Below are positions 55,036 to 62,522 of a stretch of DNA of 64,000 bases, one piece after another. Position numbers and translations under genes: made by a program. The stretch covers positions 57,026-121,025 of the forward strand of contig CAILXX010000017.1 in NCBI GenBank assembly GCA_903838295.1, given 5' to 3'. A model generated the notes under the pieces. That model searched no databases, was not told the origin of the DNA, and was given only the letters and a program-made list of their open reading frames with translations. This DNA is from an uncultured Actinomycetes bacterium. Lineage in GTDB: Bacteria > Actinomycetota > Actinomycetes > Nanopelagicales > Nanopelagicaceae. Within the stretch, counting starts at the first letter, position 1; each line of letters starts with the position of its first letter.

Positions 55036-55062
55036 CAGACGTATTGGACGTGTTGGCCGAAA

Positions 55063-55068
55063 GTTATA
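55063..55068 (-). promoter_or_regulatory. Candidate -10 element of pstS
   Basis: TATAAC on the minus strand, about 46 bp upstream of the pstS ATG, gives a short leader. No good -35 is visible, as expected for an activator-dependent promoter. Confidence 0.35.
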
Positions 55069-55119
55069 ACTGATAAAGAAACATTGCCCGCCTGTAAGGC
55101 AAACGTCACACCCTCTTTA

Positions 55120-55137
55120 GATGAACAGAAGGTTAAT
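55120..55137 (-). promoter_or_regulatory. PHO-box-like pair upstream of pstS
   Basis: On the minus strand ATTAACC and GTTCATC are spaced 11 bp start to start. They match the actinobacterial PHO box heptamer GTTCACC at 5 and 6 of 7 positions. The pair lies in the 139-bp gap between pstB and pstS, about 50 bp upstream of the candidate -10. Confidence 0.45.
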
Positions 55138-55156
55138 AACTTTAAGGGAACCCTTC

Positions 55157-56002
55157 TTAACCAAAGCGGCCGGTGACGTAATTTTCGGTCCGCTTATCCT
55201 TGGGACGCGAGAAAATTTCGTTGGTAGAACCAACTTCAATCATCTGGCCCGGGCCACCATCTGACAAGAAGAAGGCTGTGTAGTCAGATACACGGGCCGC
55301 CTGCTGCATATTGTGAGTCACGATGATGATTGTCACGGTAGAAGAGAGCTGAGAGATAGTCTCTTCGATTCGCAGAGTAGATCCTGGATCCAAGGCAGAG
55401 CAAGGCTCGTCCATCAGCAGAACTTGTGGACGCACGGCAAGGGCTCGGGCAATACATAGACGCTGCTGCTGGCCGCCAGAAAGTGCGCCACCATGGGTGT
55501 TGAGGCGATCCTTTACCTCTGCCCAAAGTCCGGCGCGCTCCAAACACTCTTCTAAGAGATCGTCTTTGTTCTCGACTTTTAGTTGAGCCAACTTCAATCC
55601 AGCAAGCACATTCTCTGCAATTGTCATCGAAGGGAATGGATTTGGCTTCTGGAAAACCATGCCAACCTTGAGTCGAATCTTGGTGACATCTACACCGGGT
55701 GCATAAATATCTTCACCGTTTAGCAGAACCTCACCGGCCATAGCCGCCGTCGGAATAAATTCGTGCATGCGATTGAGAGTCCGAATAAATGTTGACTTAC
55801 CGCAACCAGATGGTCCGATTAGAGCGGTTACTGTGCCAGGCCAGAAATCTAGCGAAACATTGGACAGCACATGCTTCTCTCCAAACCAGGCATGAACGCC
55901 TCTAGCTTCAAGGCCAACACCAAGCGCCTGCGTGCCAGGTTGAACATGCACACGTGAAGCAGCAATCCCAGCAAGCGAATTGGTTTGAGCGGTTGTATCC
56001 AT
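55157..56002 (-). CDS. pstB: Phosphate ABC transporter ATP-binding protein PstB
   Basis: ATPase driving phosphate import. Start set to ATG 56002 ([15 protein letters not shown]), 281 residues, because AAGGAG precedes it by five bases. An in-frame ATG at 56050 overlapping the pstA stop has no such site. Walker [10 protein letters not shown], signature [15 protein letters not shown], Walker [15 protein letters not shown] and the H-loop THNM are intact. The first 30 residues are an unconserved extension. Confidence 0.95.
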   Translation of the reverse strand: MDTTAQTNSLAGIAASRVHVQPGTQALGVGLEARGVHAWFGEKHVLSNVSLDFWPGTVTALIGPSGCGKSTFIRTLNRMHEFIPTAAMAGEVLLNGEDIYAPGVDVTKIRLKVGMVFQKPNPFPSMTIAENVLAGLKLAQLKVENKDDLLEECLERAGLWAEVKDRLNTHGGALSGGQQQRLCIARALAVRPQVLLMDEPCSALDPGSTLRIEETISQLSSTVTIIIVTHNMQQAARVSDYTAFFLSDGGPGQMIEVGSTNEIFSRPKDKRTENYVTGRFG

Positions 56003-56049
56003 ATCATCTCCTTGATTATTTCCACTATTACTACCGGGATCAATACTCA

Positions 56050-57111
56050 TTATTTCTTACCTACTTTGCGGTTACCGAGGGTTCGGGCAGCCGTGAAAAG
56101 AACCACAACAATCACTAGCAACACCAAAATTCCAGCCCATGCACGAGTAATCGATTCTGGAGTACCAGCACCAAAGCTTTGCCAGATATAACTTGGGAGC
56201 GAGCCCATCGAATTATTAAACATATTAAAATTCTTTGTACCACTGCCACCAGTCAACAAAAGTAGTGGAGCTGTTTCACCCGCAACACGCGCAACTCCAA
56301 GAATCATTGCCGTGATCAAACCGCTACGAGCCGCAGGTACTACAACCATTGCTACAGAACGCCACTGAGTCCCACCAAGGGCAACACCAGCTTCACGCAA
56401 ATCACCAGGAATCAATTTCAGAACTTCTTCAGATGTTCTAGCCACCGTAGGAATCATCAAGATTGCCAGAGCAAGGGAACCTTCGAAACCATTTAATTTC
56501 TTAGTCAATGGCAACAATATCGCAGCGTAAATAAATAGACCCGCAACAATTGATGGCACACCCGACATTGCTTGCACTAGGAAAGAAATCGGACGAGTAA
56601 ATTTGCCACGGATTTCGGTTAAATAGATGGCGGTCAAGATTCCAATTGGAACACTAATAATCATTGCAAACAAAACTAGCAAGAAAGTTCCGATGATTGC
56701 ATGCAGTAAGCCACCTTGTGGAACAGCATCTGTATATGCGTTGGAATGCATATCCTTCGTAAATAAAGTCCAATGCAATCCATGGTGTCCGCGAATCCAG
56801 ACCGTGACCAAAATACTTATGATCGGGGTAATTGCCATAGCAACCATCATGGTTACAAATGCTCTAAACACGGCATCAACAGCGGCGGGACGGCCAGCTT
56901 TCGCAAAATTGATAACAAAATCTATGACGATGTACGTCGCAAAGAAAATTGCCGCGTAAGCCAACTTTCCTTTTAGTGGGGTCGCAGCGACTACGGCATA
57001 AGAGACTGCCATTGAAGCAACGAAAATACCTGCAGTCTTTCCGCGGTCCTTATAAGTAGCGGCCCAAGGCTTCTGTGGCTTTGCTATAGGCGCCTGCGCC
57101 AGAGTAGTCAT
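56050..57111 (-). CDS. pstA: Phosphate ABC transporter permease PstA
   Basis: Membrane subunit of the phosphate importer. Length is 353 residues, slightly long because of a hydrophobic N-terminal region with two extra predicted helices. The EAA loop is [22 protein letters not shown]; the segment [14 protein letters not shown] is typical of PstA. It shares one base with the pstC stop. Confidence 0.95.
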   Translation of the reverse strand: MTTLAQAPIAKPQKPWAATYKDRGKTAGIFVASMAVSYAVVAATPLKGKLAYAAIFFATYIVIDFVINFAKAGRPAAVDAVFRAFVTMMVAMAITPIISILVTVWIRGHHGLHWTLFTKDMHSNAYTDAVPQGGLLHAIIGTFLLVLFAMIISVPIGILTAIYLTEIRGKFTRPISFLVQAMSGVPSIVAGLFIYAAILLPLTKKLNGFEGSLALAILMIPTVARTSEEVLKLIPGDLREAGVALGGTQWRSVAMVVVPAARSGLITAMILGVARVAGETAPLLLLTGGSGTKNFNMFNNSMGSLPSYIWQSFGAGTPESITRAWAGILVLLVIVVVLFTAARTLGNRKVGKK

Positions 57112-58112
57112 TAGCGTCCACTCTTTCCGGTGCGGGTCACAATTAAATTAGCGATCGAGTTGACTATCAATGTCAGCACAAAGAGAACCAGGCCCGCAGC
57201 CATCAGCGCCTTCACTTCGTACGGACTTGCTTCTCCGAATTTAAGAAGAATCATGGATGCCACGTTGCCACCGGCGCTCAACAAGATCTGCCAATTTACC
57301 TGATACACAATATTGAGCACTGTATATACCGCAACGGTTTCACCCATCGCACGGCCCAAACCAAGCATTACTCCGCCAACGATTCCAGAGCGTGCATACG
57401 GGAAGGCAACTGCGCGAAGCATCGCAAAGCGGGTTCCACCCAATGCATATGCAGCTTGGATTCGATCAAGCGGTGTCTGCGAGAAAATTTCTCTAGATAC
57501 AGATGTAACAATAGGAATAATCATGATAGCCAGAACCAGACCCGCGATAAATGGCGAGCGCGTTACATATGGTGCAGGCAGTTTGAAGAATGGGACCCAA
57601 CTAAAATATTTATTGAGCAGCTTTGCCCAATACTCCCCCGATGACTCCAAGACAAAAAAGCCCCATAGCCCAAAGAGGACCGAAGGAAAGGCGGCCATCA
57701 AATCAATCGCGGTTACCATAATCTTTTTGATTGACGCTGGCGCATAGAAAGTCAGATAGACGGCGGCGCCAACACTGATCGGTACGCCAACTATTACCGC
57801 AATAACCGCGACGATCATTGTGCCGATCAACATTGCAGCGATTCCAAAATGAGAATTTTTTATATCAACCGCACCAGAATCGGCGACTACTGCTTGCCAA
57901 TTACTCGATGTTAAAAAATGTATGCCCTGTTGCTTAAGAGTCGAATAACCGTTGTATAAAAGGAAGGCTAAAATTAATCCGAGTATGACCAGGGATGACA
58001 ACCCGCCGCCTGTAACTACCCCACGAAACACTTTGTCGGAAAAACGAGGCTTGGTCGTGATCTCGCGCTTTGCCGGGATCTGCGCAGGGGTCTGGGTCAT
58101 CGTTGAACTCAC
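57111..58112 (-). CDS. pstC: Phosphate ABC transporter permease PstC
   Basis: Second membrane subunit. Length is 333 residues from GTG 58112; an ATG four codons later (58100) is an alternative start, and neither has a strong Shine-Dalgarno. Motifs are LMAAFPSVLFGLWGF and the EAA loop AAYALGGTRFAMLRAVAFP. It is the first gene of pstC-pstA-pstB-pstS, behind a three-copy PHO box. Confidence 0.94.
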   Translation of the reverse strand: MSSTMTQTPAQIPAKREITTKPRFSDKVFRGVVTGGGLSSLVILGLILAFLLYNGYSTLKQQGIHFLTSSNWQAVVADSGAVDIKNSHFGIAAMLIGTMIVAVIAVIVGVPISVGAAVYLTFYAPASIKKIMVTAIDLMAAFPSVLFGLWGFFVLESSGEYWAKLLNKYFSWVPFFKLPAPYVTRSPFIAGLVLAIMIIPIVTSVSREIFSQTPLDRIQAAYALGGTRFAMLRAVAFPYARSGIVGGVMLGLGRAMGETVAVYTVLNIVYQVNWQILLSAGGNVASMILLKFGEASPYEVKALMAAGLVLFVLTLIVNSIANLIVTRTGKSGR

Positions 58113-58155
58113 ACCCGAATGATTGACCTAATTGGGTTGCGGGGTATGGACCCAA

Positions 58156-58184
58156 GGTGTCTAGAAGGTGAACGGAAAGTGAAA
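58156..58184 (-). promoter_or_regulatory. PHO box: three 11-bp spaced repeats upstream of pstC
   Basis: On the minus strand the heptamers TTTCACT, GTTCACC and AGACACC start exactly 11 bp apart (58184, 58173, 58162). The central one equals the Streptomyces PHO box heptamer. Direct repeats with 11-bp period are how PhoP dimers bind, so phosphate-starvation control of pstCABS is a strong inference. The site is about 44-72 bp upstream of the pstC start and also lies between pstC and divergent orn. Confidence 0.7.
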
Positions 58185-58221
58185 TCGCCCCTGACCCTGC
58201 TGGTGCCCTATGGTTTGCCCC

Positions 58222-58773
58222 ATGGGAAGCGATGCGCCAAATCTGATCTGGGTTGACTGCGAAATGACAGGCCTGGACCTAGATAAGGATGTCTTAGTAG
58301 AAATAGCAGTCCTAGTGACTGACTCCCAACTCAACATCTTGGGCGAAGGTGTGGACCTGGTCATCAAGGCCTCCCAAGAATCCCTCGACGCTATGAATGA
58401 CTTCGTCCGAGAAATGCATACAAGTTCTGGCCTGATCACAGAGATCCCAAATGGCGTCTCCTACCTAGAGGCCGAAAAAGAGATCCTTGAATACCTTAAT
58501 AAATATGCACCAGGTTCTGGTAAGTCCCCATTGGCTGGCAACTCGGTTTCGGTGGACCGGACATTCATCGCCAAATACCTGCCCGCGGTCAATGAGTACC
58601 TGCATTACCGAACCGTGGACGTCTCTTCCATCAAAGAGCTGGCTCGCCGCTGGTATCCAAAGGTCTATTTCGCGGCACCTAAGAAGACCGGGAACCATCG
58701 AGCATTGGGCGATATTAGAGATTCGATCGAGGAGTTGGAGTACTACCGAAAATCAATTTTTATCCCTAACTAA
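58222..58773 (+). CDS. orn: Oligoribonuclease
   Basis: 3'-5' exonuclease that degrades 2-5 nt RNAs, including pGpG. Start set to ATG 58222 (MGSDAPNLIWVDCEMTG), 183 residues; an ATG at 58210 is in frame. DEDDh residues: Asp12 and Glu14 in VDCEMTG, the Asp in RTVDVSSIKEL, and His/Asp in NHRALGDI. A TATGGT -10-like element ends seven bases before the chosen ATG and no Shine-Dalgarno is present, so the mRNA may be leaderless. Confidence 0.94.
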   Translation: MGSDAPNLIWVDCEMTGLDLDKDVLVEIAVLVTDSQLNILGEGVDLVIKASQESLDAMNDFVREMHTSSGLITEIPNGVSYLEAEKEILEYLNKYAPGSGKSPLAGNSVSVDRTFIAKYLPAVNEYLHYRTVDVSSIKELARRWYPKVYFAAPKKTGNHRALGDIRDSIEELEYYRKSIFIPN

Positions 58774-58796
58774 TTAGGTTAGAATCTGCAATCCAT

Positions 58797-58873
58797 GGTG
58801 GTCGTAGCTCAGCTGGTAGAGCACTCGGTTGTGGTCCGAGATGTCGCGGGTTCGAGCCCCGTCGATCACCCCA
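58797..58873 (+). tRNA. tRNA-His (anticodon GTG)
   Basis: The acceptor GTGGTCG/CGATCAC includes one G-T pair, with the extra G at position -1 (58797) opposite the C discriminator, as tRNA-His requires. The anticodon loop is TTGTGGT (GTG). CCA is encoded at 58871-58873. Confidence 0.95.
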
Positions 58874-58910
58874 ATAATTGAAACACTCACAACTATCTAG
58901 GGAGCCCCAT

Positions 58911-59405
58911 TTGACCGAGATGATCTTCGACGTCGTAATTGAGATCCCGGCTGGTAGCCGCAACAAGTACGAGATCGACCACAAAAGCGGAGAGATCCGT
59001 CTTGATCGAATGCTCTTTACTGCGACTCGATTCCCACATGACTATGGCTTTGTAAAAAACACTTTGTCACTCGATGGCGATCCATTGGATGCGCTGGTGA
59101 TGCTAGATGAACCAACTTTCCCAGGCTGTGTTGTGAGCTGCCGCGTGGTGGGAATGTTCCGAATGGTTGATGAAAAAGGTGGCGACGACAAACTTCTTTG
59201 TGTGGCTGCTGGTGATATTCGCAAAGGTGGATTACGAGATTTGCAGGATGTGCCACCGTATGAATTAGAAGAAATTAAGCATTTCTTTGAAGTGTACAAA
59301 ACGTTGGAACCAGGCAAAGAAGTGCATGGTGGCGACTGGGTGGGGCATAGTATTGCCGAGCAGGAAATCAATGATTCTTACGCACGATATAAGGAGCATG
59401 CATAA
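58911..59405 (+). CDS. ppa: Inorganic pyrophosphatase
   Basis: Soluble family I pyrophosphatase. Start chosen as TTG 58911 because AGGGAG lies six bases upstream; the ATG at 58920 would be 15 bases away. Length is 164 residues. Motifs are IPAGSRNKYEIDHKSG and the metal-binding DGDPLDALVMLDEPTFPG. The gene lies between tRNA-His and tRNA-Lys. Confidence 0.94.
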   Translation: MTEMIFDVVIEIPAGSRNKYEIDHKSGEIRLDRMLFTATRFPHDYGFVKNTLSLDGDPLDALVMLDEPTFPGCVVSCRVVGMFRMVDEKGGDDKLLCVAAGDIRKGGLRDLQDVPPYELEEIKHFFEVYKTLEPGKEVHGGDWVGHSIAEQEINDSYARYKEHA

Positions 59406-59492
59406 CGACATTTACGCACAAATAGATGCTTAGCTGCCCGATTTTCGCGCATATCCCATTGCGCTGATAGGGTCAGCCTCGCACAATATCCC

Positions 59493-59568
59493 GCGTTGTT
59501 AGCTCAGTTGGTAGAGCAGGTGACTCTTAATCACCGGGTCGGGGGTTCGAGTCCCTCACAACGCACCA
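59493..59568 (+). tRNA. tRNA-Lys (anticodon CTT)
   Basis: The acceptor GCGTTGT/ACAACGC, anticodon loop CTCTTAA (CTT), T-loop TTCGAGT and encoded CCA (59566-59568) form a complete tRNA. An integrase gene follows about 290 bp downstream in the same direction, so its 3' half is the likely attachment site of the element that follows. Confidence 0.95.
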
Positions 59569-59857
59569 TAAAAGCGCAGGTCGTGAGCGCTATATTGGTA
59601 AGTCGAAACACTGTTATCAGATAACAGTGAATCTCAAGTGAGTAACCAGTTAGTAAGCCAGGTTGATGGCCCCCTCTATGTACCATGTCGGCATTTCTAA
59701 AAATTGCCGTATAATTGAGACTAGTTAAGCCACAGGACACCTCGGAGTTTCACGAACCGAGCACATGCCTCTAAGCGAGTAATACCGAATGCACGCAGTG
59801 ACTCAAAGTGTCACAAGGCCCATTCACCATCATTCGCATCTACTTAGAGGATTAAAT
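59569..59857 (+). promoter_or_regulatory. Non-coding region between tRNA-Lys and integrase
   Basis: A 289-bp region with no supported gene. It holds the perfect inverted repeat CACTGTTAT/ATAACAGTG (59609-59629), a TATAAT -10-like element (59710-59715) with a short stem CGGCA/TGCCG just before it, and GTGAC/GTCAC (59798-59802 and 59810-59814). These could be integrase or excisionase binding sites and the integrase promoter. Confidence 0.45.
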
Positions 59858-61078
59858 ATGCAAGGGCAATCTCCAAAGAATAATAAGGTAAAGAGACCTA
59901 ACGGAACTGGCTCGTATTTTGTTTCTAAACAAAAACCTGAAGTCATACAGGCAACAATTAAGGATGTTCACGGAACTCCTCACACAAAGTCCTTCAGGTT
60001 TATACTAAATAATAAAGCAAGCTATGCACGGGCTGAAAATGAAGCCCTGAATTGGCTCTCAGATCAACTACGATCCCGCAATTTAGGGCAAGCAACATTT
60101 GCCGCTAATCCAAACATGAAAGTATGCGACTTCTTGTCTGGTTGGCTTCAAGGTCGCATTGCATACATTAAGCCAAGTACCTACAGAAATTATGATGGCG
60201 CAATACGAAACTGGATCAACCCATACCTTGGGAGCGCAAAACTATCTGCTCTGACTGTTAACTCTATAGAGGATCTATACTCTCAGCTTAAAGTTGCCGG
60301 TTTTAAACCCGGTACAACCAATGTGGTACATAGGGTTTTAAGTAAAGCATTCAGAGATGCTGTTCGAAAGCAATACTTAGTGATTAATCCAATGCTCAAT
60401 GTAGAGCGTATTAAGGGTAAGAGCACGCCGATCCAGCCAATACCCCTAGAAGACTTTGTGAAAATATATATTGCAGCACAAAAAAATCCCTTTATGCACG
60501 CTCGTGTAGAAGTTGGAATGGTTCTTTCGCCTCGACAAGGTGAAGTACTGGGTCTTAAGTGGAAAGATGTCGATTTCCGAAATAAGACACTACTTATAGA
60601 ACGCCAACTTCAGTGGGTGAAAGGCCAAGGACTCGTATTTCAATCTGTTAAGCAGGATGAAGTACGAACTGTTCGTCTTACCGATAAACAAATCGAGATT
60701 CTAACTATTCATCGCATGCAGCAAGACTTACTGCGCTCGCAGCGTATCGAAGATAGAAAACTCGATCCGAAGCTTCCGGAAATTGAGGATCATGATTTGA
60801 TCTTTCCGAACAGCCTGGGGCGGCCCTTGGATGCCAAGCGAGACCGTAAATGGTGGCTAGATTTACTGTCCACCGCTGGGGTGACTCACTATGCAGTCCA
60901 TAGAATGCGTAAAACTGCACTAACGAATCTCTCCGCAAACGGGATCGATATTCCAACCATCATGAAGTTTTCTGGGCACACGCAAGCCTCCACGCTTCTA
61001 AATAGTTACGTGTTTGCAACCTCCGAATCGGTAGTAAGGGCCCATGAAGTAATGGATCGACTTCGGCCAGGAAATTAG
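59858..61078 (+). CDS. Tyrosine recombinase (phage/ICE-type integrase)
   Basis: Catalyses site-specific integration and excision. Start ATG 59858 with AGAGG seven bases upstream, 406 residues; an in-frame start at 59789 is less likely. The N-terminal arm-binding part (about 12-75) has PNGTGSYFVSK, the core-binding domain (about 88-175) has PSTYRNYDGAIRNWINPYL. Catalytic residues are Arg226 (SPRQGEVL), His348 and Arg351 (HRMR), His374 (SGHTQ) and Tyr384. It differs from XerC in length and arm domain. Adjacent tRNA-Lys is the likely target. Confidence 0.92.
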   Translation: MQGQSPKNNKVKRPNGTGSYFVSKQKPEVIQATIKDVHGTPHTKSFRFILNNKASYARAENEALNWLSDQLRSRNLGQATFAANPNMKVCDFLSGWLQGRIAYIKPSTYRNYDGAIRNWINPYLGSAKLSALTVNSIEDLYSQLKVAGFKPGTTNVVHRVLSKAFRDAVRKQYLVINPMLNVERIKGKSTPIQPIPLEDFVKIYIAAQKNPFMHARVEVGMVLSPRQGEVLGLKWKDVDFRNKTLLIERQLQWVKGQGLVFQSVKQDEVRTVRLTDKQIEILTIHRMQQDLLRSQRIEDRKLDPKLPEIEDHDLIFPNSLGRPLDAKRDRKWWLDLLSTAGVTHYAVHRMRKTALTNLSANGIDIPTIMKFSGHTQASTLLNSYVFATSESVVRAHEVMDRLRPGN

Positions 61079-61250
61079 TCTGAGTTTAGGCTTACAGATT
61101 TAAGTTGAAACCGTAACCTTGCAAGGTAAGGATAAAACTCAAAAGAAGCACCAAGCGGGTAATTGGAGCCGCTTAAAAAGTACCAACACCGGCTTGTTTA
61201 CCGGGTGTAGTGAGAGCGAAAGCGAGAGAAACTTCCCGAGTGGGTGACCC

Positions 61251-61349
61251 ATGCGTAAAGGCAGACCCGGAGCATCGATCACTAGGCCCAATAAGAAGGG
61301 CGGAGTCCCCACAAATACCGGTCCTGTCATTCAGCTAATTCCTGAGTGA
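61251..61349 (+). CDS. Possible 32-residue basic peptide
   Basis: ATG at 61251 opens a frame ending TGA at 61349. The product begins MRKGRPGASITRPNKKGG and ends IQLIPE, with Arg and Lys clustered in the first half. There is no clear Shine-Dalgarno. I do not recognise it and the case for translation is weak. Confidence 0.22.
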   Translation: MRKGRPGASITRPNKKGGVPTNTGPVIQLIPE

Positions 61350-61410
61350 AGTATTGCTAGTTCAATAAGTCGATGTGGAACATACCGCAGATCAATACTC
61401 CCCCCGTAAA

Positions 61411-61533
61411 GTCCTAATCAGATTTTGCGTAGGGGGGGTAGTCTCCATGAAACCCCGCAGGGGTATTCATAACCACCCCGAGCATTCCGACCAGAACTGT
61501 CCATTCTGGGTATCGAAGATACATTCTTAGGAC
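61411..61533 (+). ncRNA. Candidate structured RNA (multi-branch fold)
   Basis: Outer helix GTCCTAA (61411-61417) pairs with TTAGGAC (61527-61533). Inside are three nested or adjacent hairpins: ATGAAACCCC with GGGGTATTCAT (about 61448-61471, 10 pairs, one bulge), supported by an outer GGGGGGGT/ACCACCCC helix with one mismatch; CCAGAA/TTCTGG around seven bases; and GTATC/GATAC around GAA. It resembles a three-way or four-way junction. No known class is recognised. The strand is assigned from the direction of flanking genes. Confidence 0.45.
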
Positions 61534-61551
61534 TATCCCTGGGGAGGAGGA

Positions 61552-61779
61552 ATGCGAGGGGGGATATTAAATGCCGAAGGCATTACTTACCCAGAAGCTA
61601 GCGACATGACAGCTATAGCTAATTACTGTCATCACAAGTCGCTAGCAGTACTAACCCTGATCCTGCTTTTCTTTCTTTTCACCATACAGGGGTGCTTCGC
61701 ACTCACATCCCCTCCGATTTTTCATCGCACTTTTAGCCTTACAAGACCGACATCTCTTGAGACTATTGGACCCCAATGA
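61552..61779 (+). CDS. Possible small membrane protein
   Basis: An ATG after GGAGGAGGA opens a 75-residue frame with one strong hydrophobic segment (SLAVLTLILLFFLFTIQGCF, about 30-49). The frame runs through the long inverted repeat at 61597-61646, which argues against an ordinary coding sequence. A Cys after the hydrophobic stretch loosely resembles a lipobox. Unknown, uncertain. Confidence 0.3.
   Translation: MRGGILNAEGITYPEASDMTAIANYCHHKSLAVLTLILLFFLFTIQGCFALTSPPIFHRTFSLTRPTSLETIGPQ
61597..61646. repeat. Long imperfect inverted repeat
   Basis: GCTAGCGAC and ATGACAG on the left are matched by CTGTCAT and GTCGCTAGC on the right, 16 paired bases in all, with five unpaired bases (CACAA) in the right arm and a 13-base loop containing AGCTATAGCT. 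It could be a recombination, nicking or protein-binding site. Confidence 0.85.
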
Positions 61780-61789
61780 AAGGTCGAAC

Positions 61790-61990
61790 ATGAATAAAAA
61801 TATTTACACACCAGCTCAGGCAGCAGAGATTCTAGGCATGAAGACTTCCTCTATTTATGCACTGATATCCCGCCACGAACTTTCTGCCGATAAAGTCGGC
61901 AGGAGTAGGTACATCAGTCTCGCTCAATTAGATGCCTATATGAAAAATCGTGGCACCAAAGACGTCGTGGACTACACATATGCTGGATAG
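61790..61990 (+). CDS. Excisionase-like helix-turn-helix protein
   Basis: Length is 66 residues from ATG 61790 with AAAGG six bases upstream. The MerR/excisionase-type HTH is YTPAQAAEILGMKTSSIYAL, followed by a wing with GRSRYISLAQLDAYM. Proteins of this family act as recombination directionality factors or small regulators in integrative elements. Its partner is probably the integrase at 59858. Confidence 0.82.
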   Translation: MNKNIYTPAQAAEILGMKTSSIYALISRHELSADKVGRSRYISLAQLDAYMKNRGTKDVVDYTYAG

Positions 61991-62071
61991 AACCTTGTTA
62001 TCAGGTAGTTTCTGCTTGCAAGCATCAAATAGCCTGGTCTTACGCATAGAAATCAAGGGCAGGTACTAACA

Positions 62072-62242
62072 GTGGCTGCCGGTCGATCAGAACATTTTAA
62101 GTCGGGAACTTACTCACAAGAATCACTTGATAAGGCCCTGACAATCGCAAAAATCCAACAACTAGGTGCAGCTGCGGTTAAAGACCGTCAGGATATCCGT
62201 GAATCTATAGACAAAAGTCTTGGATCAAACAAAAAGCTTTAG
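62072..62242 (+). CDS. Small orphan protein, 56 residues
   Basis: GTG at 62072 with GGCAGG about nine bases upstream opens a frame ending TAG at 62242. The product is hydrophilic and mostly helical (ESLDKALTIAKIQQLGAAAV, then DRQDIRESIDKSLG). The composition looks protein-like. The stop overlaps the left arm of an inverted repeat. I do not recognise it. Confidence 0.5.
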   Translation: MAAGRSEHFKSGTYSQESLDKALTIAKIQQLGAAAVKDRQDIRESIDKSLGSNKKL

Positions 62243-62285
62243 AGACCCCCGGTGGGTTAAGTTGAGTAGGTAATTCGAGGTCTCT
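62241..62285. repeat. Inverted repeat AGAGACC/GGTCTCT
   Basis: Seven-base perfect arms 31 bases apart, immediately after the 56-residue ORF. No T-run follows, so it is not a classical terminator. The remainder up to 62522 (about 240 bp) has no gene I can support. Confidence 0.55.
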
Positions 62286-62522
62286 CAACAATTACAAGCA
62301 GTTGAACCAGCAAATCAACTATCAATTGAAAGAAAAGAAGTTGCAGGACCAGACGTGCTACCCCTGGCAGCTAGATTGTAATTGGACCCCCCAGAGGTTA
62401 AACGAACCGCGAAAAGTAAAGGCACCAGGTGAAACGCACAGTCAATGGTTTTTCATCTTAGGCAGTAGCTCTAGTGGTTAATGGAGACCTCAAACATCCG
62501 AATTTCTTACTAGCATTTACCC

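Larger units (their letters stand above)
61079..61789 (+). other. Hairpin-rich region with little coding capacity
   Basis: About 710 bp between integrase and the HTH gene. It contains GAGTTT/AAACTC (61083-61088, 61135-61140) enclosing the palindrome ACCTTGCAAGGT, AAGCGG/CCGCTT, ACACCGG/CCGGGTGT (about 61184-61208), the multi-branched structure at 61411-61533 and a long inverted repeat at 61597-61646 (both annotated separately). Two weak ORFs are listed. The density of paired segments suggests structured RNA or a DNA transfer or replication site. Confidence 0.5.

Noticed and set aside
62274..62381. Open stretch reading QAVEPANQLSIERKEVAG and beyond
   Set aside because: The composition looks coding, but there is no start codon after the preceding stop. 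It may be a remnant; I do not list it as a gene.
62460..62520. tRNA-like segment (GTAGCTC, then GTGGTTA)
   Set aside because: A D-arm-like pattern is present but no anticodon or T-arm pairing follows.
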